64,000 nucleotides of DNA, taken from positions 3,720,001-3,784,000 of the forward strand of contig NZ_CP095481.1 in the NCBI RefSeq assembly GCF_023023025.1. Direction: 5' to 3'. Below are positions 36,179 through 44,454 of this stretch, piece by piece (the stretch's first letter is position 1; each line of letters begins with the position of its first letter). Below the pieces are notes generated by a model that saw only the letters and a list, made by a program, of their open reading frames with translations, did not search any database and had not been told where the DNA came from. The translations under genes and the position numbers were made by a program. This DNA is from Amycolatopsis sp. WQ 127309 (GTDB taxonomy: Bacteria; Actinomycetota; Actinomycetes; Mycobacteriales; Pseudonocardiaceae).

Positions 36179-36734
36179 ACTGATCGGCACCGACGGCGTC
36201 CCGCGGTGCAGCTGGGGCAACTCGACCCCGGACTACATCGACTACCACGACAAGGAGTGGGGCACGCCGCTCCACGGCCAGGACGAGCTGTACGAGCGCC
36301 TGTGCCTCGAGGCGTTCCAGTCCGGGCTGTCGTGGATCACGATCCTGCGCAAGCGCGAGAACTTCCGCAAGGCGTTCAAGCAGTTCAAGCCGGTGAAGGT
36401 GGCGAAGTTCGGCGACGCCGACATCGAGCGGCTGATGCAGGACGCGGGGATCGTGCGGAACCGCGCGAAGATCCTGGCGGCGATCAACAACGCCCGGGCG
36501 ATCGCCGACCTGGACGTCCCGCTGGACGACCTGCTGTGGTCGTTCGCACCCTCTTCGCACCAGCGGCCGAAGACGATGGCCGACGTCCCGGCCATCACGG
36601 ACGAGTCGAAGGCGATGGCGAAAGAGCTGAAGAAGCGCGGCTTCGCGTTCCTCGGCCCGACGACGTGCTACGCGCTGATGCAGGCCACCGGCATGGTCGA
36701 CGACCACATCCAAGGCTGCTTCCGGGCCGGTTGA
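36171..36734 (+). CDS. tag: DNA-3-methyladenine glycosylase I
   Basis: The 187-residue enzyme excises N3-methyladenine from alkylated DNA. Family blocks are RCSWGNSTPDYIDYHDKEWGTP (Cys and His of the zinc site), EAFQSGLSWITILRKRENFRKAF, the base-pocket helix and the terminal zinc part GMVDDHIQGCF. It corresponds to M. tuberculosis tagA (Rv1210), which also lies next to a DivIVA-domain gene and before a DUF3117 gene. It is the last gene of the PadR operon; its final codons form half of a terminator. Confidence 0.95.
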   Translation: MTELIGTDGVPRCSWGNSTPDYIDYHDKEWGTPLHGQDELYERLCLEAFQSGLSWITILRKRENFRKAFKQFKPVKVAKFGDADIERLMQDAGIVRNRAKILAAINNARAIADLDVPLDDLLWSFAPSSHQRPKTMADVPAITDESKAMAKELKKRGFAFLGPTTCYALMQATGMVDDHIQGCFRAG

Positions 36735-36747
36735 CCCGGAAGCAGCC
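36714..36747. terminator. Hairpin spanning the end of tag
   Basis: GGCTGCTTCCGGG (36714-36726) and CCCGGAAGCAGCC (36735-36747) are perfect 13-bp arms with the tag stop codon in the 8-base loop. The hairpin serves tag and the convergent enoyl-CoA hydratase. Confidence 0.85.
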
Positions 36748-36753
36748 CGGCGC

Positions 36754-37548
36754 TTACTTGCCCTGGAAGGCCGGCTTGCGCTTGCCGACGAAGGCCTCGA
36801 CGGCTTCGGCGTGGTCGGCGGTCGCGCCCAGCGCGGTCTGGGCGGCGTCCTCGGCGTCGAGCGCCTCGTCGAACGTCGACTGCGCGGCGAGGTTGAGCAC
36901 GCTCTTGATCTTCGCGTACGCCACGGTCGGCCCGGTCGCGAGCTTCGCCGCGACCTGCTGGGCGCGCGCCGCCAGCTCGTCGTCCGGCACGACCTCGCCG
37001 ACCAGGCCGAGCCGCTGCGCCTCGGCGGCGTCGACGGTGCGGGCCAGCAGCATCAGCTCGGCGGCGCGGCCGTAGCCGACCAGCCGCTGCAACGTCCACG
37101 ACGCGCCCGAATCCGGGCCCAGCCCGACGTTCGCGAAGGCCATCAGGAACGACGACGACTCGGCGGCGATCCGCAGGTCACTGGCGTAGGCGAAGGCCGC
37201 GCCGGCCCCGGCGGCGGTGCCGTTGACCGCCGCGATGACGGGCTTCGCCATGGCCACGATCGCCTTGACGATCGGGTTGTAGTGCTCCTTCACCGTGTGT
37301 AGCGGGGCGGGGTCACCCGCTTGCAGCAACCCGACGTGCTCCTTCAAATCCTGGCCGGCGCAGAACGCCTTGCCCGAACCGGTCAGCACGACGGCCCGGA
37401 CGCTCTCGTCGCCGGACGCCCCGCGCAGGGCCGCGAGCAGTGCTTCCTTCAGCTCGACGGTCAGCGAGTTGTACGCCTGCGGCCGGTTGAGGGTGAGGGT
37501 GCGCACCCCGTCGGCGTCGGCGATCAGCAGGACGTCGGATGTGGTCAC
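36754..37548 (-). CDS. Enoyl-CoA hydratase/isomerase family protein
   Basis: The 264-residue crotonase-fold protein has the oxyanion-hole segments GKAFCAGQDLKEH and NGTAAGAGAAFAYASDLRIA. The position of the first catalytic Glu is occupied within SSSFLMAFANVGLGPDSGASWTL; the typical Glu of hydratases (usually GxxPExG) is replaced by GPDSG, as in PaaG/PaaB-type isomerases. An isomerase or ring-opening role is therefore as likely as hydration. The GTG start is at 37548. No pathway partner is adjacent. Confidence 0.85.
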   Translation of the reverse strand: MTTSDVLLIADADGVRTLTLNRPQAYNSLTVELKEALLAALRGASGDESVRAVVLTGSGKAFCAGQDLKEHVGLLQAGDPAPLHTVKEHYNPIVKAIVAMAKPVIAAVNGTAAGAGAAFAYASDLRIAAESSSFLMAFANVGLGPDSGASWTLQRLVGYGRAAELMLLARTVDAAEAQRLGLVGEVVPDDELAARAQQVAAKLATGPTVAYAKIKSVLNLAAQSTFDEALDAEDAAQTALGATADHAEAVEAFVGKRKPAFQGK

Positions 37549-37746
37549 GTCTTCTCCTTGCGCTGAAACATCGGTCGTCCGAGACTCTCACACCCCTCGC
37601 GGGCCGCATACCAGCACCGATACGGCAGCAAAAGATCGGTCCGCTGATGCGCCGAGGCGCTGATAGGGGACAATGGACGGTAAGACCCGGCTGGCTTTCA
37701 CGCGAGCGCGACCCGGGCGCGCCGGTTGAGACGGAGGGAGCACGCT

Positions 37747-37914
37747 ATGGCGGCCATGAAGCCCCGGACCGGAGATGGTCCCCTCGAAGTGACTAAGGAG
37801 GGGCGGGGCCTCGTGATGCGCGTACCGCTCGAGGGTGGCGGGCGACTCGTCGTCGAACTCTCCGCGGAGGAAGCGAAAGACCTCGGCGCCGCTTTGCAGG
37901 AGGTCACCGGCTGA
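37747..37914 (+). CDS. DUF3117 small protein (Rv1211-like)
   Basis: The 55-residue protein MAAMKPRTGDGPLEVTKEGR...LVVELSAEEAKDLGAALQEVTG is a very conserved actinobacterial DUF3117 protein found after tag in mycobacteria. GGAGGGAG lies 6 bases upstream of the ATG. The function is unknown to me. A strong hairpin follows. Confidence 0.92.
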   Translation: MAAMKPRTGDGPLEVTKEGRGLVMRVPLEGGGRLVVELSAEEAKDLGAALQEVTG

Positions 37915-37944
37915 ACCGGCCCCCCAGAACCGTCCTTCCGTCGC

Positions 37945-37972
37945 ACCCCGGTCTCCCTTCGGAGGCCGGGGT
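37945..37972 (+). terminator. Terminator after the DUF3117 gene
   Basis: ACCCCGGTCTCC and GGAGGCCGGGGT form a 12-bp stem with one G.U pair around CTTC, followed by a weakly T-rich stretch. Confidence 0.8.
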
Positions 37973-38004
37973 CGCGGTTCCTCTGCGCCCGAAGGTTGCT
38001 CACT

Positions 38005-39477
38005 GTGCGTAATCCGCTACCCCCCGTTCCGACTAGTCTCCTCGACATCGAGGTCGCGGGCGACCTTCGCCGCGGCACCCCGACCGTCCGGCTCGTGACC
38101 GCGCCGGCCGACGACGTCGAGGCCGAGCCGGTCGAGGTCGGCGGCGTCCGGATCACCGGCAAAGCGGGCGACGTGCAGACGGTCCCCGGCGACGGCCCCC
38201 GCTGGGTCGCGGGGCTCGGCGACGGCGAGCCGAAGCAGTACCGCAAGACCGGTGCGGCGCTGGTCCGCGCGGTGAACGCGGGGCTGGCCGGCGACGTCGA
38301 GCACGGCGGGAAGGCGTTCCGCGCGGTGCAGCTCGTGCTGCCCGAGGAGGCGTCCGGCGAGCACGTCACGGAGCTGGCGCTGGGGCTGCTGCTCGGCGGC
38401 TACCGCTTCAAGGTGTCCACAGAGGACCCGAAGCCGGCCGTGCGGACGGTGCGGCTGGTGACGCACGACCGCGCGGTGGCGAGCCACACCGAGCTCGTCG
38501 AGCGCGCGACGGCGCTGGCCGCCGCGACGGCGCTGACCCGCGACCTCGCGAACACCCCCTCGAACGTCAAGTCCCCGGCCTGGCTCGCGGACACCGCGGC
38601 GAAGGTGGCCGGCCCGCGCGTCGAGGCGACGATCCGCGACGAGCAGTGGCTCGCGGAGCAGGGCTTCGGCGGCGTGCTGGCCGTCGGCGGCGGTTCCGCG
38701 CGGCCGCCGCGGCTGATCGAGCTGTCCTACAAGCCGTCCGGTGCTTCCGGTGCGGTCAAGCACCTGCTGCTGGTGGGCAAGGGCATCACGTTCGACACCG
38801 GCGGCCTGTCGATCAAGCCGGCCGACGGCATGCACTTGATGCGCACGGACATGGCGGGCGGCGCGGCCGTGATCGCCGCGACCCGCGCGATCGCCGCGCT
38901 CGGGCTCCCGGTGCGGGTCACCGCGCTGGTGCCGGCGGCCGAGAACCACGTGTCGGGGTCGGCGTACCGGCCGGGCGACATCGTCCGCCACTACGGCGGC
39001 AAGACGACCGAGGTCGGCAACACCGACGCCGAGGGCCGGATGGTCCTGGCCGACGCGCTGGCGTACGGCATCAAGCGGTACGCCCCGGACGTCGTCGTCG
39101 ACGCGGCGACGCTCACCGGCGCGATGAAGGTGTCACTCGGCCTGCGCACCGGCGGCCTGTTCGCCACGGACGACGCGCTGGCGTCATCGGTCGTCGCGGC
39201 GGGTGCGCGGGTCGGCGAGGCGTGGTGGCGCATGCCGCTGGTGGAGGACTACGCGGAGAACGTCCGAGGCGAGTTCGGCGACGTCCGCCAGACCCCGGGC
39301 GGCCCGGGCAGCATCACGGCGGCGCTGTTCCTGCGCGAGTTCACCGAGGGCCTGCCGTGGGCCCACCTGGACATCGCGGGCCCGGCGAGGTCGGAGAAGA
39401 ACTACAACGAGGTGGTCCCGGGCGCGACGGGCTTCGCGGCCCGGACCCTGGTGGAGCTGGCCGCTTCACTGGGCTGA
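38005..39477 (+). CDS. pepA: Leucyl aminopeptidase, M17 family
   Basis: The 490-residue cytosolic aminopeptidase has an N-terminal M17_N domain (to about 160) and a catalytic domain with LLLVGKGITFDTGGLSIKP (metal-binding Lys and Asp), MRTDMAGGAAV and the signature NTDAEGRMVLADAL with the catalytic Arg. Two metal ions and a hexamer are expected. The GTG 38005 has GAAGG 9 bases upstream; TTG 37996 is less likely. It is transcribed alone. Confidence 0.93.
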   Translation: MRNPLPPVPTSLLDIEVAGDLRRGTPTVRLVTAPADDVEAEPVEVGGVRITGKAGDVQTVPGDGPRWVAGLGDGEPKQYRKTGAALVRAVNAGLAGDVEHGGKAFRAVQLVLPEEASGEHVTELALGLLLGGYRFKVSTEDPKPAVRTVRLVTHDRAVASHTELVERATALAAATALTRDLANTPSNVKSPAWLADTAAKVAGPRVEATIRDEQWLAEQGFGGVLAVGGGSARPPRLIELSYKPSGASGAVKHLLLVGKGITFDTGGLSIKPADGMHLMRTDMAGGAAVIAATRAIAALGLPVRVTALVPAAENHVSGSAYRPGDIVRHYGGKTTEVGNTDAEGRMVLADALAYGIKRYAPDVVVDAATLTGAMKVSLGLRTGGLFATDDALASSVVAAGARVGEAWWRMPLVEDYAENVRGEFGDVRQTPGGPGSITAALFLREFTEGLPWAHLDIAGPARSEKNYNEVVPGATGFAARTLVELAASLG

Positions 39478-39572
39478 GTTCGCCGGCCATGTGGCGGCGG
39501 CACGTGCTGTCCGTGCGGTTGTCGGGCTGTCCGCGCTGGTGCCGCACTGTCGCCGCCGTCGCGCCGCCCAGG

Positions 39573-39686
39573 TTGTCCACAGCCCGGCTGGATTGTGGAC
39601 AACTCGCTGCTCACGACCGTTTTCGCCGGGCTTCGTCGGGGGCCGCCGATAGACTGGACCCGGGGACGCCCCCCAGGGAAGGGTGG
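39573..39686. repeat. Composite intergenic repeat, copy B (inverted), with facing DnaA-box-like nonamers
   Basis: TTGTCCACA (39573-39581) and TGTGGACAA (39594-39602) are perfectly inverted (10-bp arms with the flanking base). They are followed by CGCCGATAGACTGGAC (39645-39660) and a CCCCGGGGACGCCCCCC-like block. Copy C carries the same parts in the opposite orientation. The gap between pepA and the LysR gene (39478-39710) holds nothing else recognisable. Confidence 0.8.
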
Positions 39687-39710
39687 GGGAGTTTCTCGGC
39701 GGCGGCCGGA

Positions 39711-40616
39711 TTATTTGCGCCCCGCCGTCGTCAGCACGTGGTCGCGGAAGACCGTCACCGCCGGTGTTGTCGGCTCGCCCGCGCGCCACACCAGGCCGAT
39801 CGTGCGTGACGCCGGTGGGTTCAGCGGTACTTCCGCCACTCCCGCCGGCGTGCCCGGGCCGAACCGGGGCAGCAGCGCCACGCCGAGACCGGCCGCGACC
39901 AGGCCGCGGACCGTGTCGGACTCCTGGCCCTCGAACGCGATGCGGGGCGTGAAGCCCGCCGCCGCGCAGAGTTCGTCCGTCAGCGTGCGGACGCCGTAAC
40001 CCGGCTCCAGCAGCACGAACTCCTCCTCGGCCAGCTCGGCCACCCGCACCTGCCGCCGGTCCGCGAGCCGGTGGCCCGTCGGGACCGACAGCAGGATCTC
40101 CTCCTCGGCCAGCCCCGCCGAGACCAGCGAAGGCGCCTCCGACGGCAACGGCGCGAGCAGCGCGAGGTCCAGCTCGCCACCCGCGAGCCGGTCGAGCATG
40201 TCCTGCCGCGAGCCCTGGACCAGCGTGAACCGCACTCCCGGGTACCGCGCCCGGTAGCCGCGCAGCAGCGTCGGCACCAGCGTCCGCCCCAGCAGGTGCA
40301 GGAACCCGAGCACCACGTGCCCGGACTCCGGCGCCACCTCCTCGCGCGCCAGCCGGACGCCGGTGTCGACCGCGGCGAGGGCCCGCTCGGCCGCTTCGGC
40401 CAGCAGTTCCGCCGCGCGGGTGAGCCGGATGCCGCGGCCGTCCGGGACGGTCAGGGGCGCGCCCAGCGCGTCGGCCAGTGCCGCGATCCGGCGGCTCACC
40501 GTCGGCTGCGGGACGCCCAGCAGTTCGGCCGCGCGTGTGACGTTCCCCGTAGCCCGCAGCGCGACGAGGAGCCGCAGGTGCGGTGCGACCTGCGCGGACA
40601 GCGAGTCATACGTCAT
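39711..40616 (-). CDS. LysR-family transcriptional regulator controlling the adjacent MFS transporter
   Basis: The 301-residue protein has a winged HTH (LRLLVALRATGNVTRAAELLGVPQPTVSRRIAALADALGAPL) and an effector domain (LVPTLLRGYRARYPGVRFTLVQG...). The ATG 40616 is chosen because CATAAT lies 7 bases upstream, a leaderless pattern; GTG 40619 is the alternative. It is divergent from an MFS efflux gene with the inverted repeat CCAACTGCGTATTGG (40632-40646) between, a typical LysR activation site. Confidence 0.9.
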   Translation of the reverse strand: MTYDSLSAQVAPHLRLLVALRATGNVTRAAELLGVPQPTVSRRIAALADALGAPLTVPDGRGIRLTRAAELLAEAAERALAAVDTGVRLAREEVAPESGHVVLGFLHLLGRTLVPTLLRGYRARYPGVRFTLVQGSRQDMLDRLAGGELDLALLAPLPSEAPSLVSAGLAEEEILLSVPTGHRLADRRQVRVAELAEEEFVLLEPGYGVRTLTDELCAAAGFTPRIAFEGQESDTVRGLVAAGLGVALLPRFGPGTPAGVAEVPLNPPASRTIGLVWRAGEPTTPAVTVFRDHVLTTAGRK

Positions 40617-40678
40617 CACATGGATTATGGACCAACTGCGTATTGGACGTATTGGTTAGCCCTGCTTACTTTCGGCTG

Positions 40679-41860
40679 GTGACCACCACCCGCCGAGTCA
40701 AGACCGCCGTCGCCGCGGCCGGGATCTCTTCCTTCGCCCTGCTCTACGCGCCGCAGCCGGTGCTCCCGCAGCTCGCCGCGCAGTACCACCTCGATCCCGG
40801 CGGCGCGGCGCTCGCGGTGAGCGTCGCGACCGGCGCGCTGGCCATCGCGGTCCTGCCGATCGCCGCGCTGTCCGAGGTGGTCGGGCGGCGGCCGGTGATC
40901 GTGACTTCGGTGATCGCGTCGGTCGTGTTCGGGCTGCTGCTGCCGCTGATGCCGACGTATCCGGCGCTGCTCGTGCTGCGCGCGCTGCAGGGCATCGCGA
41001 TCGCCGGGTTCCCCGGGGTCGCGGCCGCCTACCTGGCCGAACGGCTCGGCCGCGCGGGCGTCGCCGCCGCCGTCGGCGCGATGATCGCGGGCAACACGGT
41101 CGGCGGCATGCTCGGCCGGCTGTCGGCGGGCTTCTCCGCCGGGCCGCTCGGCTGGCGCGGCGCGCTCTACGTCGTCGCGGGCATCGGCGCGGTGTGCGCC
41201 GCGATCACCGTCGTGACGCTGCCGCCCGGCACGGCTCGCGGGAAGGTGCAGCTCAAGGCGGTCGCGGCGGGCCTGCTGACGGCGGTGCGCCGCCCGGTGC
41301 TGCTGGCGCAGTACGCCGTGGCGCTGCTCGCGATGGGCTCGTTCGTCGCGCTCTACAACGCGGCCGGGTTCCGGCTGACCGGCGACCCGCTGAACCTTTC
41401 GCCGGCGATCGCGTCGCTGGTGTTCCTCGCCTACGCGACGGGTTCGGTGTCCTCGGCGGCGGCCGGACGGCTGGTGGCGCGCGTCGGCCGTCGTCGCGCG
41501 GTGATCGGCTCGCTGCTGCTGATGGCCGCCGGGGCGGCGCTGACCCTGCCGGACTCGCTGCCGCTGGTCATCGCCGGTTTCCTGGTGCTGACCTGCGCGT
41601 TCTTCGCCGCGCACGCGGTCGCCAACGGCTGGGCGGCGGCCGACGCCCCCGAGGACGCGCGAGGCCAGGTGGGCGGCATGTACACGGCGACGTACTACCT
41701 GGGCAGCAGCATCGGCGGCGCGGCGGGCGCGAACGTCTACGGCCACGCGGGCTGGGGCCGGCTGATCGCGCTGGTGACGATCTGGCTCCTGCTGGCGGCG
41801 GCCGCGGTGGCCGCCGGAACCCGGGTCCGCACCGCGCACCGCGAGCTGGTCCCGAGCTGA
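40679..41860 (+). CDS. MFS transporter (YdeA/YnfM-type drug efflux family)
   Basis: The 393-residue protein has twelve membrane helices. The MFS loop motif ALSEVVGRRPVIVTS lies between helices 2 and 3, and ARVGRRRAVIGS between helices 8 and 9. LYAPQPVLPQLAAQYHLDPGGAAL at the start is typical of the YnfM/arabinose-efflux group that exports drugs or sugars. TACTTT lies 6 bases before the GTG start and there is no ribosome site, so the message is probably leaderless. The divergent LysR is the likely regulator. Confidence 0.9.
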   Translation: MTTTRRVKTAVAAAGISSFALLYAPQPVLPQLAAQYHLDPGGAALAVSVATGALAIAVLPIAALSEVVGRRPVIVTSVIASVVFGLLLPLMPTYPALLVLRALQGIAIAGFPGVAAAYLAERLGRAGVAAAVGAMIAGNTVGGMLGRLSAGFSAGPLGWRGALYVVAGIGAVCAAITVVTLPPGTARGKVQLKAVAAGLLTAVRRPVLLAQYAVALLAMGSFVALYNAAGFRLTGDPLNLSPAIASLVFLAYATGSVSSAAAGRLVARVGRRRAVIGSLLLMAAGAALTLPDSLPLVIAGFLVLTCAFFAAHAVANGWAAADAPEDARGQVGGMYTATYYLGSSIGGAAGANVYGHAGWGRLIALVTIWLLLAAAAVAAGTRVRTAHRELVPS

Positions 41861-41862
41861 GC

Positions 41863-42507
41863 TCAGATCGCCGCGGCCACCAGCAGACCGCCGCCCACCG
41901 GCAACAGGGCTGGGACCAGGCGTTCGTCCTCGCGAAACGCCCGTGCCACCTCGCGCAGGGCCAGTGTCTCCGGGTCACGGCGGGACGGGTCGATCACCCG
42001 GCCGCCCGCCAGGACGTTGTGGAACGCGATGATCCCGCCGCGGCGCAGCAGCGATACGCCCAGCTCGTAGCACCCCGGGTACTCGATGTGCGCCGAGTCG
42101 ACGAACACCAGGTCGTAGCCGCCCGGCGTCAGCCGCTGCAGGACGTCCAGTGCGCGCCCGACGATCAAGCGGGTCCGGCCCGGTGCGTAGCCGGCCTCGC
42201 GGAACGTCGCGCGTGCGGCCCGCTGGTACTCCGGCTCGAGGTCGATCGACGTCAGGATGCCCTCCGGGGCCATCCCGCGCAGCAGGCTCAGCCCGCTCAC
42301 GCCGGCGCCCGTGCCGACCTCGACGACGGCCTTCGCGCGCAGCGTGGCGGCCAGGAACCGCAGGGTCGCGCCCGCGCCCGCGCTCAGCGGGCTGCAGCCC
42401 AGGTCCTCGGCCCGTGCGCGCGCCGAAGACAGCACCTCGTCGTCGGGCAGGTACCCGTCGACGAACCCGGAGTCGGCCGGTGCGGCCGCAGGGGTGGGCG
42501 TGTTCAC
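41863..42507 (-). CDS. O-methyltransferase (Rv1220c-like, CCoAOMT family)
   Basis: The 214-residue SAM-dependent enzyme has motif I AVVEVGTGAGVSGLSLL, the acidic end of strand 2 TSIDLEPEY and motif YDLVFVDSAHIEYPGCYELG with metal-binding Asp, followed by GGIIAFHNVLAGGRV (Asn of the metal site). These place it in family 3 (catechol/caffeoyl-CoA type) enzymes. The substrate is unknown. It is divergent from sigE, as in M. tuberculosis Rv1220c/Rv1221. The GTG start is at 42507. It is convergent with the MFS gene, two bases apart. Confidence 0.9.
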   Translation of the reverse strand: MNTPTPAAAPADSGFVDGYLPDDEVLSSARARAEDLGCSPLSAGAGATLRFLAATLRAKAVVEVGTGAGVSGLSLLRGMAPEGILTSIDLEPEYQRAARATFREAGYAPGRTRLIVGRALDVLQRLTPGGYDLVFVDSAHIEYPGCYELGVSLLRRGGIIAFHNVLAGGRVIDPSRRDPETLALREVARAFREDERLVPALLPVGGGLLVAAAI

Positions 42508-42645
42508 GCACGGAGGTTAGCGTTGGTTGTCGATAAATCCGCGCAGGCTCCCTGGTAAGCACCCCGGAAGAACTTCTCAGCCTGTTCTCAGTCCAGTCTC
42601 ACTAGAACCATAAGGAACGCCGACAGACTCGAATCCAGACGCACG

Positions 42646-42672
42646 GGAACACCGTGCCCGTGGCCCGCGTTG
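42646..42672 (+). promoter_or_regulatory. SigE/SigH-type autoregulated promoter of sigE
   Basis: GGAAC (42646-42650), an 18-base spacer and GTTG (42669-42672) match the ECF consensus GGAAC-N18-GTT known for mycobacterial SigE and SigH. The transcription start would lie about 20 bases before the sigE ATG, leaving the AGGAG ribosome site in the leader. Confidence 0.7.
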
Positions 42673-42697
42673 GGTGGAGCAGACAGGAGAAACACAG

Positions 42698-43312
42698 ATG
42701 GAGGTGCCTGCTCCCGCGATGCAGAACGCCGATACGGCCGTCGACGCGGCTCAGCCCGTGTCCCTCGACGAGGCGGCCTGGACGCCACCGTCGTGGGACG
42801 AGGTCGTCCGCGAGCACGGTGACCGGGTCTACCGGCTCGCCTACCGCCTGACCGGCAACACCCACGACGCCGAGGACCTCACCCAGGAGACCTTCATCCG
42901 GGTCTTCCGGTCGCTGGCGTCCTACAAGCCCGGCACGTTCGAGGGCTGGCTGCACCGGATCACCACCAACCTGTTCCTGGACATGGCCCGCCGCCGTTCG
43001 CGGGTGCGCATGGAAGGCCTGCCGGAGGACACCGACCGCATCGTGGGCGACGACCCGAGCCCCGAGCAGGTCTACACCGACACCCACCTGGACCCGGACC
43101 TGCAGGCCGCGCTCGACGAGCTGCCGCCGGAGTTCCGGGCCGCCGTGGTGCTGTGTGACGTCGAAGGCCTCTCGTACGAGGAGATCGGCGCCACGCTCAA
43201 CGTCAAGCTGGGGACCGTCCGCAGCCGGATCCACCGCGGCCGGCAGGCGCTGCGCGCTTCGCTGGAGCGCCGGCGCAGTCACGCCCCGGAGTCTGCGAAG
43301 GTGTCGGTATGA
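42698..43312 (+). CDS. sigE: ECF RNA polymerase sigma factor SigE (envelope stress)
   Basis: The 204-residue ECF sigma factor has region 2 ([64 protein letters not shown]) and region 4 ([49 protein letters not shown]). The ATG 42698 is supported by AGGAG; the N-terminal extension before region 2 is typical of actinobacterial SigE. It directs the cell-envelope stress response and is coupled (ATGA overlap) to its anti-sigma factor. Its own upstream region carries an ECF-type promoter. Confidence 0.95.
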   Translation: MEVPAPAMQNADTAVDAAQPVSLDEAAWTPPSWDEVVREHGDRVYRLAYRLTGNTHDAEDLTQETFIRVFRSLASYKPGTFEGWLHRITTNLFLDMARRRSRVRMEGLPEDTDRIVGDDPSPEQVYTDTHLDPDLQAALDELPPEFRAAVVLCDVEGLSYEEIGATLNVKLGTVRSRIHRGRQALRASLERRRSHAPESAKVSV

Positions 43313-43977
43313 CCGCACCGCGAGGCTGGGGACTCCCCGAGTCGCACCTGCTGCCGGACGCCGTGGTCGCGTTCGTGGACGGCGAGCTCTCGCACGGCGC
43401 GCGTGACCGCGCGGCGTCGCACATCACGCGCTGCGCTTCCTGCGCCGGTGACGTCCAGGCCCAGCGACAGGCCTGCGCCGCGATCCGCGGCGCGGGCGCG
43501 CCGTCGATGTCGGCCGGGTTCCTGGCGAGCCTCCGGTCCATCCCGGAGCACACGGACCTGCCCAGCAGCCCCGACAACCTGGCGATCACCGCCGACGGCC
43601 AGCTCGTCGCGGTCCAGCGGCCCGACCGGGTCGCCGGCCTGCGCGACTCGGGTGTCCTGGGCGGCGTGGCACCGCTCGGCTCGTCGGCCCCGCTCGGCCA
43701 GTCCCCGAACGTCCTGGGCGGCGGCCGCTTCAAGCGCCGCGCGGCGCAGGGCGCGGGCGTGGTCGTGTCGGGGTTGGTGCTGAGCGCGCTGGCCCTGGTG
43801 GGAACCACGGCGGACAGCGGTGACGGCACCCCGGACACGGGCGGCCAGGTCCCGCAGAACGCGAACCTGCTCCCGGCCCAGATGGCGGTGCCCCAGGCCC
43901 CGCGCCTGGAGCCGGCCCCCTCGGTGACGTCCACCCCGGTGAGCTCGCCGATCGCGGTGCCGGTCGGCGTTCGCTGA
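43309..43977 (+). CDS. rseA: Zinc-associated anti-sigma factor RseA (SigE antagonist)
   Basis: The 222-residue protein has an N-terminal ZAS motif [13 protein letters not shown] (H38, C42, C45) that binds SigE, a linker, a likely membrane helix ([21 protein letters not shown]) and a Pro/Thr-rich extracellular tail ([18 protein letters not shown]). It is larger than mycobacterial RseA (about 150 residues) because of the membrane and outer parts, so it may sense the envelope directly through proteolysis. The ATG overlaps the sigE stop. Confidence 0.9.
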   Translation: MTAPRGWGLPESHLLPDAVVAFVDGELSHGARDRAASHITRCASCAGDVQAQRQACAAIRGAGAPSMSAGFLASLRSIPEHTDLPSSPDNLAITADGQLVAVQRPDRVAGLRDSGVLGGVAPLGSSAPLGQSPNVLGGGRFKRRAAQGAGVVVSGLVLSALALVGTTADSGDGTPDTGGQVPQNANLLPAQMAVPQAPRLEPAPSVTSTPVSSPIAVPVGVR

Positions 43978-44002
43978 CCGGATCCGCGCACGTTTCGTTC
44001 TG

Positions 44003-44030
44003 AAGGCCACCTCGATCTCGAGGTGGCCTT
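44003..44030 (+). terminator. Terminator of the sigE-rseA transcript
   Basis: AAGGCCACCTCGA and TCGAGGTGGCCTT are perfect 13-bp arms with GATC at the turn, followed by TTCC. It separates sigE-rseA from htrA, unlike a single continuous operon. Confidence 0.9.
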
Positions 44031-44162
44031 TCCGTGCGTTTGGCTCATCCGCGGCCCGGTACGCAGACTCCTGGCGTAGCCCAGTGCGCGGCCCGATCAG
44101 ACCAGGTCCCGGCGGCCGCAGAACTGCTCGGGGCCGGGCCTGCCGATCGAAAGCGCCCCCCG

Positions 44163-44274
44163 CCCGTCCCTGGGGGGCTGCCCCGAGTCCAGTCTATCGG
44201 CGACCTCCGACGGAAATGACCATTCGCGAGGGGCGACGGCGATTTGTCCACATTGCGGTTCTGCCTGTGGGCAA
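44163..44274. repeat. Composite intergenic repeat, copy C, with facing DnaA-box-like nonamers
   Basis: TGGGGGGCTGCCCCGAGTCC is followed by GTCCAGTCTATCGGCG (44186-44201; copy B has the same 16 bases inverted), then TTGTCCACA (44244-44252) and TGTGGGCAA (44266-44274). Part order and spacing match copies A and B. Confidence 0.8.
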
Positions 44275-44320
44275 CCGGCCTTTTGCCTGGAAATCGCCCG
44301 GTTCTGACTGAACTCGGCTG

Positions 44321-44454
44321 GCTCGGCCTGGGGGAACCGTCCCGCTTGGCGCGGGGGCTCCGCCTGGGAACCGACCTGCCTCGCATGGGCAACTCGGCTT
44401 GCTCCGCCTGGGAAACCGCGCCCGCAGAACCCGGCGTGCTCCACCTGGTCAACC
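44321..44454. repeat. Degenerate repeats of about 40 bp upstream of htrA
   Basis: Units beginning GCTCSRCCTGG and followed closely by AACCG start at 44321, 44357, 44401 and 44438, 36 to 44 bases apart. They are imperfect and GC-rich, and end about 115 bases before the htrA start. Confidence 0.6.

Noticed and set aside
39573..39602. Chromosomal replication origin from DnaA-like boxes
   Set aside because: There are only two boxes per site, with no dnaA, dnaN or rnpA nearby and no AT-rich unwinding region.
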